Below, piece by piece: positions 18,823 to 27,205 of a stretch of 64,000 nt of DNA (the stretch's first letter is position 1; every line of letters starts with the position of its first letter). A program made the position numbers and the translations under genes. This DNA comes from CAWEFA01 sp963851385 (GTDB lineage: Bacteria > Bacteroidota > Bacteroidia > Bacteroidales > DTGW01), in the NCBI GenBank assembly GCA_963851385.1, contig CAWKPE010000026.1, positions 1-64,000 of the forward strand. Direction: 5' to 3'. The notes under the pieces were generated by a model. The model worked only from the letters and a program-made list of their open reading frames with translations. It ran no database searches and was not told where the DNA came from.

Positions 18823-20269
18823 TTATTCATTCAAATCTCCTATTGTAAACCCTTCTTTTAAGATATTTTCCGGTTTTAGCAATTTAGTTAATTTCTGTTT
18901 ATCAATAAACTTCAATTCCTTGTTAGCATCAAAAATGCTGATTTTCTTTTTTTTCATTAAAAGTGCTAATTCAGAGGCTTTATGATACCCAATGTAAGGA
19001 ACAAGCGCTGTGACAATGGATGCACTATATAATAAACGGTTTTCCGAAATACCGGTATTTATTGTTATGCCTGAAATTAAATTATCTTTTATTGTTGCAT
19101 CGGCAGCAATAAGTAATTTCAATGACTCAATAAAGGCATGTCCAATAACGGGCAGATAAGCATTCAGTTCAAGACATCCCTGGGCACATAACGATGAAAT
19201 GAGATTATCATTTGCATAGACCTTATTAGTTACACTAATAACAAATTCAGGTATCACAGGATTCACTTTACCAGGCATAATGGAACTTCCAACCTGTTTT
19301 TGAGGAAGAGAGATTTCCTTATGTGATAAATCAGATGCAAGCAATCGGAGGTCATTTACCATTTTTTCAATATTCACTGCATGAGCTTTCAAAATTGCAT
19401 GGACTTCAACAAAACTATCCAGATTGGAAGTTGCGTCACTAAGATTTTCGCTTCGAGTCACAGGCAAACCGGTAATCCGCTGCAAATTCTGTACAACTTC
19501 CATGATAAAATACTTTGGAACAGTAATACCGGTACCAATAGCGCTGCCTCCAAGATTGACAGTTTTTATTCTTTCAAAACATTTTGAAACACGCCACCAA
19601 TCACGCGAGAGAGCTTCGTTATAAGTGCTAAATAACCTGCTATAAGAAGTAGGAACAGCTTCCTGCATTTGAGTATAACCAATCCGTAGTGCATTATTAT
19701 TTTGCTTTTCAATATTTTCAATACTATTCCTTAGTGCATTAATTTTTTCTTCAAGCTTGTTAAGGAGTTGCATCACCGCTATCTTTAATGATGTCGGGAT
19801 AACATCATTTGTAGATTGGTAGATATTTGCATGCTCAATTGGATCAATTATTGAGTAATCACCCGGTTTATATCCTAAATTGAGTCAATGCGACATTAGC
19901 GATAATTTCATTAACATTCATATTGATACTTGTACCGGCACCTCCTTGTATTGCAGGAACTATAAACCATTCAAAATGTTTCCCCTCGCTAATTTCTTTT
20001 GCTGAAAGAATAAGAGCTTCAATATTTTCATCAGAGATAAGTTTAAAGGGAATTTCAGAAGTCTTATATTTGTTTAAAAGAGATGCTTTATAGTTCTTAT
20101 AGGTCTCATAGCAAGCAAGCTTTACCAATCCTAATGACTTGTACCACTCAATATGAAATGGTGTTTCTTCTGGAAAGTTATCTTTTGCCCTTAAAGAATG
20201 AATTCCGTACAAAGCATTTGCAGGAACTTTTAATTCTCCAAGAAAATCTTTTTCTAGTCTTATATTCAT
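18823..20269 (-). pseudogene. aspA: Aspartate ammonia-lyase gene with one frameshift
   Basis: Aspartate ammonia-lyase converts aspartate to fumarate and ammonia. The N-terminal part (20269 to about 19885) reads DFLGELKVPANALYGIHSLR and GGAGTSINMNVNEIIAN. The C-terminal part holds the fumarase/aspartase signature (GSSIMPGKVNPVIPE) and the STNDVIPTSLKIA substrate segment. The frame breaks once, near 19880-19890: the first frame ends in a premature stop just after ANVALTQF, while the second frame resumes with LGYKPGDYSIIDP. Everything else is intact, so this could be a recent mutation, an assembly error or programmed frameshifting. The position directly before hydF suggests a role linked to H-cluster assembly. 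Confidence 0.88.
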
Positions 20270-20516
20270 TTTTAGAAAACTTTGGAACTTAATTCAAGTT
20301 TATAATAAACTATTAAAAAGGATATCTGTTTATTAATTGATTTATTAATCAAAAAAAATAGTCATTTAATTATTGTTCAATATTTCAACTGTCTTTAAAG
20401 ATAATTTTTTTTATGAGTTAATAATAATATTGTGAAAAAATTAACAATGAATTAAATATTTTTATATAATTGCAAAAATTTTTAAAAGATTATTTCTCTT
20501 ATAATTAGTTGATTTT

Positions 20517-21455
20517 ATGAAAGTAAGTATAATTGGTGCAGGTAACGTGGGAACTACCGCGGCTATAATTCTCGCAAAAAAGGAGTTGGTGAGGGAAGTT
20601 GTTTTGTTAGATATTAAGCAAGGTGTGGCGGAAGGGAAAGCTCTGGACCTTTTTCATATGGCTCCAATTAATAATTATGATACAAAATTTACTGGTGTAA
20701 CTGATGATTATACTCATACGGCAAACTCAAATATCATAGTAATTACTTCAGGTGTACCTCGTCAACCTGGAATGAGTCGTGATGACTTGATAACTGTAAA
20801 TGCAGAAATTGTAAAATCAGTTACGGAAAAAGTAATTGAGCTCTCACCTTGCGCTATAATTATTGTGGTTTCAAATCCCCTTGATGTTATGACATATACA
20901 GCTTATCTGGCAGCCAAGGTTGATGCTAAGAGAATAGTAGGTATGGCTGGAATATTGGATACAGCGAGGTTTCGTGCATTTTTATCTGAAGCGCTCAATT
21001 GTAGTCACAGGGACATTCAAACAATTATACTTGGCGGCCATGGAGATACTATGGTACTATTGCCACGTTATACAACAGTTTCAGGGATACCGTTAACTCA
21101 GCTTTTACCAAAGAACAAGATAGATGCAATTGTTAAACGAACCAAAAACGGCGGAGGTGAATTGGTAAGTCTTATGGGAACATCAGCTGCTTATGCTCCC
21201 GGGGCTGCAGTTGCTCAAATGATTGAGGCTATTATACGCAATCAAAAACGTATTTTTCCATGTTGTACATTGCTAAATGGTGAATACGGTATGAAAAACA
21301 TTTTCATGGGTGTTCCCGTTAAACTTGGCAAGAATGGAGTTGAGGAAATTTTAGAAATTGAACTGAATACAGAAGAAAAAGCTCTGCTTGCAGCATCTGC
21401 AAAATCCATTAGATCAGTGATGGATGTACTGGATAAAATGAAATTGTTTAAATAG
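20517..21455 (+). CDS. mdh: Malate dehydrogenase, 312 aa
   Basis: NAD-dependent malate dehydrogenase of the lactate/malate dehydrogenase family, interconverting malate and oxaloacetate. The Rossmann motif is at the N-terminus (IIGAGNVGTTAA). The active-site loop Arg residues are in GVPRQPGMSRDDL, the substrate-binding VSNPLDVMTY follows, and the catalytic His is His175 in LGGHGDTMV. The length of 312 residues is typical. It is divergent from aspA across a 247-base AT-rich gap (20270-20516) that must carry both promoters, with a weak TATAATTG box near 20467. A strong terminator follows at 21541. Aspartase makes fumarate, so the two neighbours are metabolically close. Confidence 0.96.
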   Translation: MKVSIIGAGNVGTTAAIILAKKELVREVVLLDIKQGVAEGKALDLFHMAPINNYDTKFTGVTDDYTHTANSNIIVITSGVPRQPGMSRDDLITVNAEIVKSVTEKVIELSPCAIIIVVSNPLDVMTYTAYLAAKVDAKRIVGMAGILDTARFRAFLSEALNCSHRDIQTIILGGHGDTMVLLPRYTTVSGIPLTQLLPKNKIDAIVKRTKNGGGELVSLMGTSAAYAPGAAVAQMIEAIIRNQKRIFPCCTLLNGEYGMKNIFMGVPVKLGKNGVEEILEIELNTEEKALLAASAKSIRSVMDVLDKMKLFK

Positions 21456-21457
21456 AA

Positions 21458-21513
21458 GATGCTAGATGCTAGATACTAGATACTAGATACTAGATACTAG
21501 ATACTAGATACTA
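21458..21513. repeat. Heptamer array, units GATGCTA and GATACTA
   Basis: Eight perfect 7-base units (GATGCTA twice, then GATACTA six times) begin 3 bases after the mdh stop codon and precede its terminator. Confidence 0.95.
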
Positions 21514-21540
21514 AACTGAATATATAATTTATTAATGACT

Positions 21541-21570
21541 CGCTTCATTTTCTGGTGAAGCGTTTTTTTT
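21541..21570 (+). terminator. Rho-independent terminator of mdh
   Basis: The stem CGCTTCA / TGAAGCG with an 8-base loop is followed by eight T residues. It lies 86 bases after the mdh stop, beyond the heptamer array. Confidence 0.9.
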
Positions 21571-21676
21571 TAATAATGCCGTCTGCATAACTCAAATCCA
21601 AAAACCAACAGCAAATTTTAAAAAATGTTAAATTCTGGCATGCTATTTGAATTTATATAATTGCACAAACAAATTC

Positions 21677-21786
21677 AATAGGTATTGAAAAAACTCTACA
21701 CAGATTGTATAAATTGAAATCTTTGTTTCTGGTAAAACCAGAGTGAAAGTTAAAATAGTAAGTTGAATCTCTAATACCTATGCGCC
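21677..21786 (+). promoter_or_regulatory. Structured leader candidate before the TonB-like gene
   Basis: Arms ATAGGTATT (21678-21686) and AATACCTAT (21773-21781) are complementary and enclose about 86 bases. Inside lies a hairpin TCTGGT-AAA-ACCAGA (21728-21742). The right arm ends 5 bases before ATG 21787, so folding would hold the start region. I do not recognise a known riboswitch class. Confidence 0.35.
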
Positions 21787-22601
21787 ATGAAAACAAATAA
21801 AGAAGCCATTCAAATGACAATGGTAGTATCGCTGGACGATGTAATCTTCAGCAACCGCAACCAGGCCTATGGGGCCTATTACCTTCGTAAAAATTACAAC
21901 AAACATCTTATGTATGCTTTGATTTTATTGATTTTCATGTTTAGTTCCGGAGTAACCGTTCCGTTAATCAGGAACTATATTTTTCCTAATAAGCCAGTTA
22001 TAGTTCAAGATACATTCAAATTAAACCTCCAGTTATAACTGTTGTATTTACTAAAACAATAGATGTTCCTTTGCCTCCTCCAAAGACAGATCAGCCTAAG
22101 GAGTTATTAAAACAATTCTCATTTTGGAGCATATATTCCAGTATGATACACCATTCAAATATCAAGATACATCGAGACATTATAGCAAACCTTTAGATAA
22201 TGCAAATCATTATGATAAAAATGATAGTCTTATAATTAGTTATTGATACCAGAATAACCAGTATTATTCCGCCTGATGATTCATTTTTCAGAGGTTTTGG
22301 TGAACCTGCAACATTTATGGGTGAAGGTCCTAAAAAATTTCATGAATGGGTGATGGGAAATATCACTTATCCTTATGAAGCATTAGAAAATAGAATAGAA
22401 GGAAAAGTCTCTTTTAACTTTGTAGTTAATAAAAATGGTGAAGTTTGTGATGTACATATCTCACGTGGAGTGCATCCTTCAATAAATAATGAAACTTTAA
22501 GAGTATTGCTAAGTTCACCTAAATGGCAACCAGCAAAACAGAATGGAAATACTGTGAAGCAAAGATTTTATATGCAGGTAAAATACCAAATTCAAAATTA
22601 A
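21787..22601 (+). pseudogene. Broken TonB-like energy transducer gene
   Basis: The N-terminal piece (21787-22038) has the typical start of one Bacteroidota TonB group (VSLDDVIFSNRNQAYGAYYL) and one transmembrane segment (LMYALILLIFMFSSGVTVPL). The C-terminal piece (22317-22601) is a TonB C-terminal domain (GKVSFNFVVNKNGEVCDVHI, then NGNTVKQRFYMQVKY). The proline-rich linker lies between them in shifted frames (DVPLPPPKTDQ), with at least two frame changes and internal stops. TonB transfers inner-membrane energy to outer-membrane transporters. This copy cannot make a joined protein unless the breaks are sequencing errors. Confidence 0.82.
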
Positions 22602-22623
22602 TCAGTGATTAATAATAACAAGA

Positions 22624-22653
22624 AAAGCCGGTTTTCCATCGGCTTTTTATTTT
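22624..22653. terminator. Bidirectional terminator
   Basis: The stem AAAGCCG / CGGCTTT with a 9-base loop is flanked by A-rich and T-rich tracts. It lies between the convergent TonB-like remnant and the DUF1015 gene and can serve both strands. Confidence 0.85.
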
Positions 22654-23899
22654 ATTCCAAACAATGAATAAACAGACCACTTCGAAGTTTTGGTTCAAAC
22701 CAGGTAGTCTTAGGCGGCATTATATTCCCGCTATCAGCAATATTGATTAGTTGCTTCATTGAAACAGGATAAAGTGCAAATGCAGCAGCCATTTCACCGC
22801 TATCTACTCGTTTTTTTAATTCGCCTAGTCCACGTATACCTCCGACAAAATCTATCCGGTTTGACTTGCGCAAATCTGTAATATTTAATACGGGAGATAA
22901 AATCAAATTTGAGAGTACCGTGACATCCAAACATTCAATCGGATCGTTGTCATTAAAAGTTCCGGGTTTAGCTATTAGTGAATACCACTCGCTATCAATA
23001 TACATTGAAAAATTATTTAATTTGACAGGCTTATAGACTTCCTTACCTTTCTTTTCAATTACAAAACCTGTTTCAAGTTTTTTAATAAATTCAATTTTGC
23101 TTAAACCGTTTAAGTCCTTCACAACACGATTGTAATCAATAATGGTAAGCTGGCTGGCAGGAAAATGGACTGCCATAAAAAAATTATATTCTTCAGAACC
23201 CTTGTGATTTAGATTCTTTTGCTTTCTTTCCTGACCAACATGAGCTGCTGCTGCTGTACGGTGGTGCCCGTCTGCAACGTATGTGAATGGGATGTCTTTA
23301 TTAAATATTTCTTCAATTCTTTTTATGTCTTCATCTTTATCAATTACCCAAAGCTGATGCCCAACGCCATCGTTCAAGACAAAATCATATTCAGCAGACT
23401 TTTTTATATAATTACTGACAATTTCATCAAGTTCTTTATTATCAGGAAAAGCAAAAAAAACTGGTTCTGCGTTAAAGTTCGTTATTCTTATATGATTCTT
23501 CCGGTCCTCTTCTTTATCAGGTCTTGTGAGTTCATGTTTTTTGATATTGTTTTTCAAATAATCTTCAACTGCAGCACAACCGACAATTCCATATTGAGTC
23601 TTACCCCACATGGTTTGAGCATAAATATAATAACAAGCCTTCGAATCCTGCATAAGCCAATAATCCGAAATCATTTTTTCCAGGTTTGATTTGGCTTTTT
23701 GATATACCTGATCAGTATGAATATCTATATCTACTGCTAAATCTATTTCTGATTTTGTAACATGAAGGAATGAATATGGATTTCCCTTTGCCTCTAATCT
23801 GGCTTCTTCAGAATTGAGGACATCATATGGCCTGGATGCCATATCTTTTGCATGTTCTTTGTTTGGTCTAAATGCTTTAAATGGTTTTACAATTGACAT
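22652..23899 (-). CDS. DUF1015 family protein, 415 aa
   Basis: A DUF1015 protein, whose biochemical role is not established. Family marks are the start MSIVKPFKAFRPNKEHAKDMASRPYDVL, the central FTYVADGHHRTAAAAHV and the end PPKTTWFEPKLRSGLF. It is the last gene of the leftward run serC-serA-DUF1015, a linkage common in Bacteroidota, so a role near serine metabolism is likely but unproven. The start is ATG 23899. An in-frame TTG at 23938 lies in a heptamer repeat (23913-23936) and was rejected. A terminator overlaps its end. Confidence 0.93.
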   Translation of the reverse strand: MSIVKPFKAFRPNKEHAKDMASRPYDVLNSEEARLEAKGNPYSFLHVTKSEIDLAVDIDIHTDQVYQKAKSNLEKMISDYWLMQDSKACYYIYAQTMWGKTQYGIVGCAAVEDYLKNNIKKHELTRPDKEEDRKNHIRITNFNAEPVFFAFPDNKELDEIVSNYIKKSAEYDFVLNDGVGHQLWVIDKDEDIKRIEEIFNKDIPFTYVADGHHRTAAAAHVGQERKQKNLNHKGSEEYNFFMAVHFPASQLTIIDYNRVVKDLNGLSKIEFIKKLETGFVIEKKGKEVYKPVKLNNFSMYIDSEWYSLIAKPGTFNDNDPIECLDVTVLSNLILSPVLNITDLRKSNRIDFVGGIRGLGELKKRVDSGEMAAAFALYPVSMKQLINIADSGNIMPPKTTWFEPKLRSGLFIHCLE

Positions 23900-23912
23900 A
23901 TTTTTATGTTTA

Positions 23913-23936
23913 ACCGGATACCGAAGACCGGATACC
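23913..23936. repeat. Short heptamer array, unit ACCGGAT
   Basis: About three and a half 7-base units (ACCGGAT, ACCGAAG, ACCGGAT, ACC) lie just upstream of the DUF1015 start. They resemble the units in the alpha-2-macroglobulin gene and at the end of cysH. The rest of the 250-base gap to serA is AT-rich with no gene. Confidence 0.7.
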
Positions 23937-24149
23937 AAAAAGTAATTAAGTAAACGATTAACGAAAACCGGTAGTTATGTATTAAAAAAATCAAATTTAA
24001 TAATGGTACTGATTTAGATTTATGTTTTATGATCTGAGAACATGGATTAACGATTTTAGAATTCTGATTTATTTAAACTTAAAAAATCAAAAAACGTTGT
24101 TCTTTATTCTTAAATCATTTTTAGACTAACTTACTTTGGAAAAGAGGCC

Positions 24150-25073
24150 CTACTTATTCACCTGGTAAGTTTTATCTCCCTTTTTAAAGAAACCAACAAT
24201 TTGGTTGGCAGCTGCTATTCCAGCGTTATTATTGGCTTCATGTGTTTGAGCTCCCGTTTTCTTTTTAGAAAAGCAGAAACGTCCTTTATATTTCTCAGCA
24301 ATTACAGCTTCATTGTCAGGAATAATATCAGAAACATATTGAAAATCTTTTCTTTCTTCAAACATTTTGATCAGCCCTTCTTCATCAATAATTTCTTTTC
24401 GTGCTGTATTAATAAGTGTTGCCCCTTGCGGCATGAGAGAAAGAAGTTGGTATCCAATTGATTTCTTTGTCTGATCGTTAGCCGGAATATGTAAAGTTAT
24501 AAACTGACATTTTTTGTACAAATCCTCGGGCTTAGATTCATGTTCAACTCCATCTTTCTGAAAAATTGCTTTGTCAATAAAAGGATCGAAAGCAGACACT
24601 TGCATTCCGTAACCTTTGGCAATCAGAGCGACAAGCTTACCAATGAATCCATAACCATGAATACCTAATCGTTTTCCCCTTAGCTCAGTTCCTGTAGAAC
24701 CGTCAAATTCATGGCGAAGCAAATAAATAGTCATTCCAAAAACCAATTCGGCAACAGCATTTGCATTCTGTCCGGGAGTGTTCATCACTATAACTCCTTT
24801 TGCTGAAGCTGCTTTTAAATCTACATTGTCATATCCGGCACCAGCACGAACGACAATTTCAAGGTTCGGTGAAGCATCAATTACTTCTTTATCTATTATG
24901 TCACTTCTTATTATTACTGCATTTGCCTGGGCTGTTGATTTGATCAAATCAGCTTTGTTTGTATATTTTTCAAGTAACAATAACTCGAAACCTGCTTCGG
25001 TAACGATTTTTTTTATGTTATCTACAGCTGCCTTTGCAAAAGGCTTTTCAGTAGCTATTAGTATTTTTTTCAT
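24150..25073 (-). CDS. serA: D-3-phosphoglycerate dehydrogenase, 307 aa
   Basis: First step of serine synthesis: NAD-dependent oxidation of 3-phosphoglycerate. It is a short SerA without an ACT domain. The D-2-hydroxyacid dehydrogenase marks are all present: VRAGAGYDNVDLKAA, MNTPGQNANAVAEL, the nucleotide-binding GIHGYGFIGKLVA and the downstream LINTARKEIIDEEGL. It follows serC in the same direction with a 126-base gap holding an inverted repeat. Being next to serC makes SerA more likely than another hydroxyacid dehydrogenase. Confidence 0.93.
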   Translation of the reverse strand: MKKILIATEKPFAKAAVDNIKKIVTEAGFELLLLEKYTNKADLIKSTAQANAVIIRSDIIDKEVIDASPNLEIVVRAGAGYDNVDLKAASAKGVIVMNTPGQNANAVAELVFGMTIYLLRHEFDGSTGTELRGKRLGIHGYGFIGKLVALIAKGYGMQVSAFDPFIDKAIFQKDGVEHESKPEDLYKKCQFITLHIPANDQTKKSIGYQLLSLMPQGATLINTARKEIIDEEGLIKMFEERKDFQYVSDIIPDNEAVIAEKYKGRFCFSKKKTGAQTHEANNNAGIAAANQIVGFFKKGDKTYQVNK

Positions 25074-25086
25074 TTTTTTTAATATT

Positions 25087-25193
25087 AGAAGTTGTGAATC
25101 AAGAATATGTGAATATTGAAGTTGTAAATCGAGAAGAAAGAAAATAATTCAGCTGTACAATACTTTTTTTCAACTTCACAATTCACAACTTCT
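25087..25193. repeat. Inverted repeat between serC and serA
   Basis: Perfect 13-base arms AGAAGTTGTGAAT (25087-25099) and ATTCACAACTTCT (25181-25193) enclose about 80 bases, with a diverged extra copy (GAAGTTGTAAATCGAGAAG) inside. It fills nearly the whole gap and contains no gene. Confidence 0.75.
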
Positions 25194-25199
25194 CTCTGC

Positions 25200-26276
25200 T
25201 TATTTTAATTTATTTTTTTCAAATTCTTTCATAGCTTCAATAAGAGCAACAACGCTTTGTTTTGGAAGCGCATTGTACATAGATGCTCTGAATCCGCCAA
25301 CGGAACGATGTCCCTTAACACCCACAAGTCCTTTTGCCTTTGCAATATCAAGGAATTCATTTTCCAGGTCCTTATATTCTTCATTTAAAACAAAACAAAC
25401 GTTCATGATTGAACGATCTTCTTCAACTGTAACAGTACCTTTAAACAGCTTGTTGCGATCTATTTCATCATAAAGCATTTTTGCTTTCTCAAGGTTCATT
25501 TTATGCAAAACTTTCAGTCCACCCAATGATTGCAGCCAATTCAATGTCTGCAGGCATGCATATATGCATATTACGGGAGGAGTGTTGTAGAGCGAATTGT
25601 TTTCAATATGAGTTTGGTAATTCAGCATACTGGGTATTGGTCGCTGAACTTTACCCAGAATGTCATTTTTAATAATTACCATTGTAGCTCCGGCAGGACC
25701 AAGATTTTTTTGTGCACCGGCATATATTAATGCATATTTTGATATATCAACCGGGCGGCTAAGAATGTCTGATGACATATCGGCTACTAATGGAATCTTT
25801 ACATCAAGATCTTTCTTCAGTTCTGTACCAAAAATAGTATTGTTAGTAGTTACATGAAAATAATCAGCATCTGAAGGAACAGTATAATTTTTTGGAATAA
25901 AAGTATAATTACTGTCTTTTGAAGATGCAACTTCTATTACTTCTCCAAACATTTTGGCTTCCTTCAGTGCCTTGCTTGCCCAGGAACCGGAATTGAGATA
26001 AGCAGCTTTCTTGTTAAGCAAATTATACGGAACCATTGCAAACTGTAAACTTGCTCCGCCACCGAGGAAAAGAACTGAGTATCCGGAGGGAATACTTAAA
26101 GTTTCTTTTGCCATGGATACTGTTTCATTTAAAATTGCTTCGAATTCTTTGCTTCGGTGTGAAATCTCTAATACTGACATGCCAATACCGTTCAGGTCCA
26201 AAACTGCTTTAGCAGTATTTTCTAAAGTAAATTCTGGTAATACAGAAGGTCCGGCATTGAAATTGTGTTTTCTCAT
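25200..26276 (-). CDS. serC: Phosphoserine aminotransferase, 358 aa
   Basis: Second step of serine synthesis, a PLP enzyme making 3-phosphoserine. The SerC N-terminus (HNFNAGPSVLPEFTLE) and the pyridoxal-lysine segment (YAGAQKNLGPAGATMV, Lys190) are clear, as are FLGGGASLQFAMVPYNLL near residue 70 and the C-terminal GHRSVGGFRASMYNALP. The length fits the family. It lies upstream of serA in a leftward operon and 85 bases after the ComB-like gene. Confidence 0.97.
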   Translation of the reverse strand: MRKHNFNAGPSVLPEFTLENTAKAVLDLNGIGMSVLEISHRSKEFEAILNETVSMAKETLSIPSGYSVLFLGGGASLQFAMVPYNLLNKKAAYLNSGSWASKALKEAKMFGEVIEVASSKDSNYTFIPKNYTVPSDADYFHVTTNNTIFGTELKKDLDVKIPLVADMSSDILSRPVDISKYALIYAGAQKNLGPAGATMVIIKNDILGKVQRPIPSMLNYQTHIENNSLYNTPPVICIYACLQTLNWLQSLGGLKVLHKMNLEKAKMLYDEIDRNKLFKGTVTVEEDRSIMNVCFVLNEEYKDLENEFLDIAKAKGLVGVKGHRSVGGFRASMYNALPKQSVVALIEAMKEFEKNKLK

Positions 26277-26361
26277 ATAGATATATTTATTTAAAAAATA
26301 TTAAGTATAGTTGATTTTGTTATTAAGCAATAAAATTAATGATAATTTTAATTTCTTCTTT

Positions 26362-27111
26362 TTAAAAATTGTTATTTTTTTCACAATAGTTTAATTCAAT
26401 AAGACTATTGTCATCAAAAATTGGAATTACACTTGTTATATTTAAAGTATGGCAATATTTAATTGTTTCGTCAGGCACAAATTTTTTAAGGCGATTTATA
26501 TGTGATGCTTTTTGTATGTAACCTATCAGATCGTGCCTGGCTAATGACCACAAATCACAGGCAGCTATGGTTGAATCGCAATTGGTTTGGAATTTCTTTG
26601 AATTGAGAAGTAATTGCGATAACGCCCCTGAAAAAATTGTATCTTCCAAGCTAAATCTGTTCCTCCAACCGGAACATAAAATCACAATATCACGTTGCTC
26701 GGAAATTAACCAGTTACTGAGAGTTTCTAAATTCAGAAAAGAACCAATAACTAAAGAAAAGCAATCTTTTGCTTTATGTATAGCTTGGGTACCGTTTGTT
26801 GTGCTATATACAATTGTCTTGTTTTGAACGCGGTCCTTAGTAAAATTATTTGGAGAATTACCAAAATCAGCAAATTCACAAGTTATTCCATCTCTTTCGG
26901 CCGCTATGAGGTAACCTTGCTTTTTTAATTTTTTCGCTTCTTCAAGTGAGCCAACAGGTATAATTTTTTCAGCGCCATTCATAAAGGCGGTACAAATAGC
27001 TGAAGCGGCTCTAAGGATATCTGTGACAACTACAATAGCATCAGGTTTATGAAAATGATGGTAAACAGCCGGTGAAAAACAAACTTCTATTTCTTTTTTT
27101 TTGAAAGGCAT
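26362..27111 (-). CDS. 2-phosphosulfolactate phosphatase (ComB) family, 249 aa
   Basis: Member of the ComB phosphatase family. Marks are VVVTDILRAASAICTAF near the N-terminus, the GYLIAAERDGI and FGNSPNNF segments, IVYSTTNGTQAI and the C-terminal FSGALSQLL. ComB removes phosphate from 2-phosphosulfolactate in coenzyme M synthesis, but many bacteria with this protein do not make coenzyme M, so the true substrate here is uncertain. It sits between gcvT and serC in the same operon (gaps of 94 and 85 bases), which points to a phosphorylated or one-carbon metabolite context. Confidence 0.87.
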   Translation of the reverse strand: MPFKKKEIEVCFSPAVYHHFHKPDAIVVVTDILRAASAICTAFMNGAEKIIPVGSLEEAKKLKKQGYLIAAERDGITCEFADFGNSPNNFTKDRVQNKTIVYSTTNGTQAIHKAKDCFSLVIGSFLNLETLSNWLISEQRDIVILCSGWRNRFSLEDTIFSGALSQLLLNSKKFQTNCDSTIAACDLWSLARHDLIGYIQKASHINRLKKFVPDETIKYCHTLNITSVIPIFDDNSLIELNYCEKNNNF

Positions 27112-27205
27112 AATAAAATTAACTTCGTTAAAGAAGTAAATTTAGAAAAACCTCGTGTGCTTTATTTGGAATAATTATTTTTTTTTCAACACGTAACTAA
27201 AGGCT

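Noticed and set aside
23219..23689. 156-codon plus-strand ORF
   Set aside because: It lies fully inside the DUF1015 gene on the other strand and has no family features.
23900..23938. TTG start adding 13 residues to the DUF1015 protein
   Set aside because: The extension is encoded by a heptamer repeat and does not match the family start.
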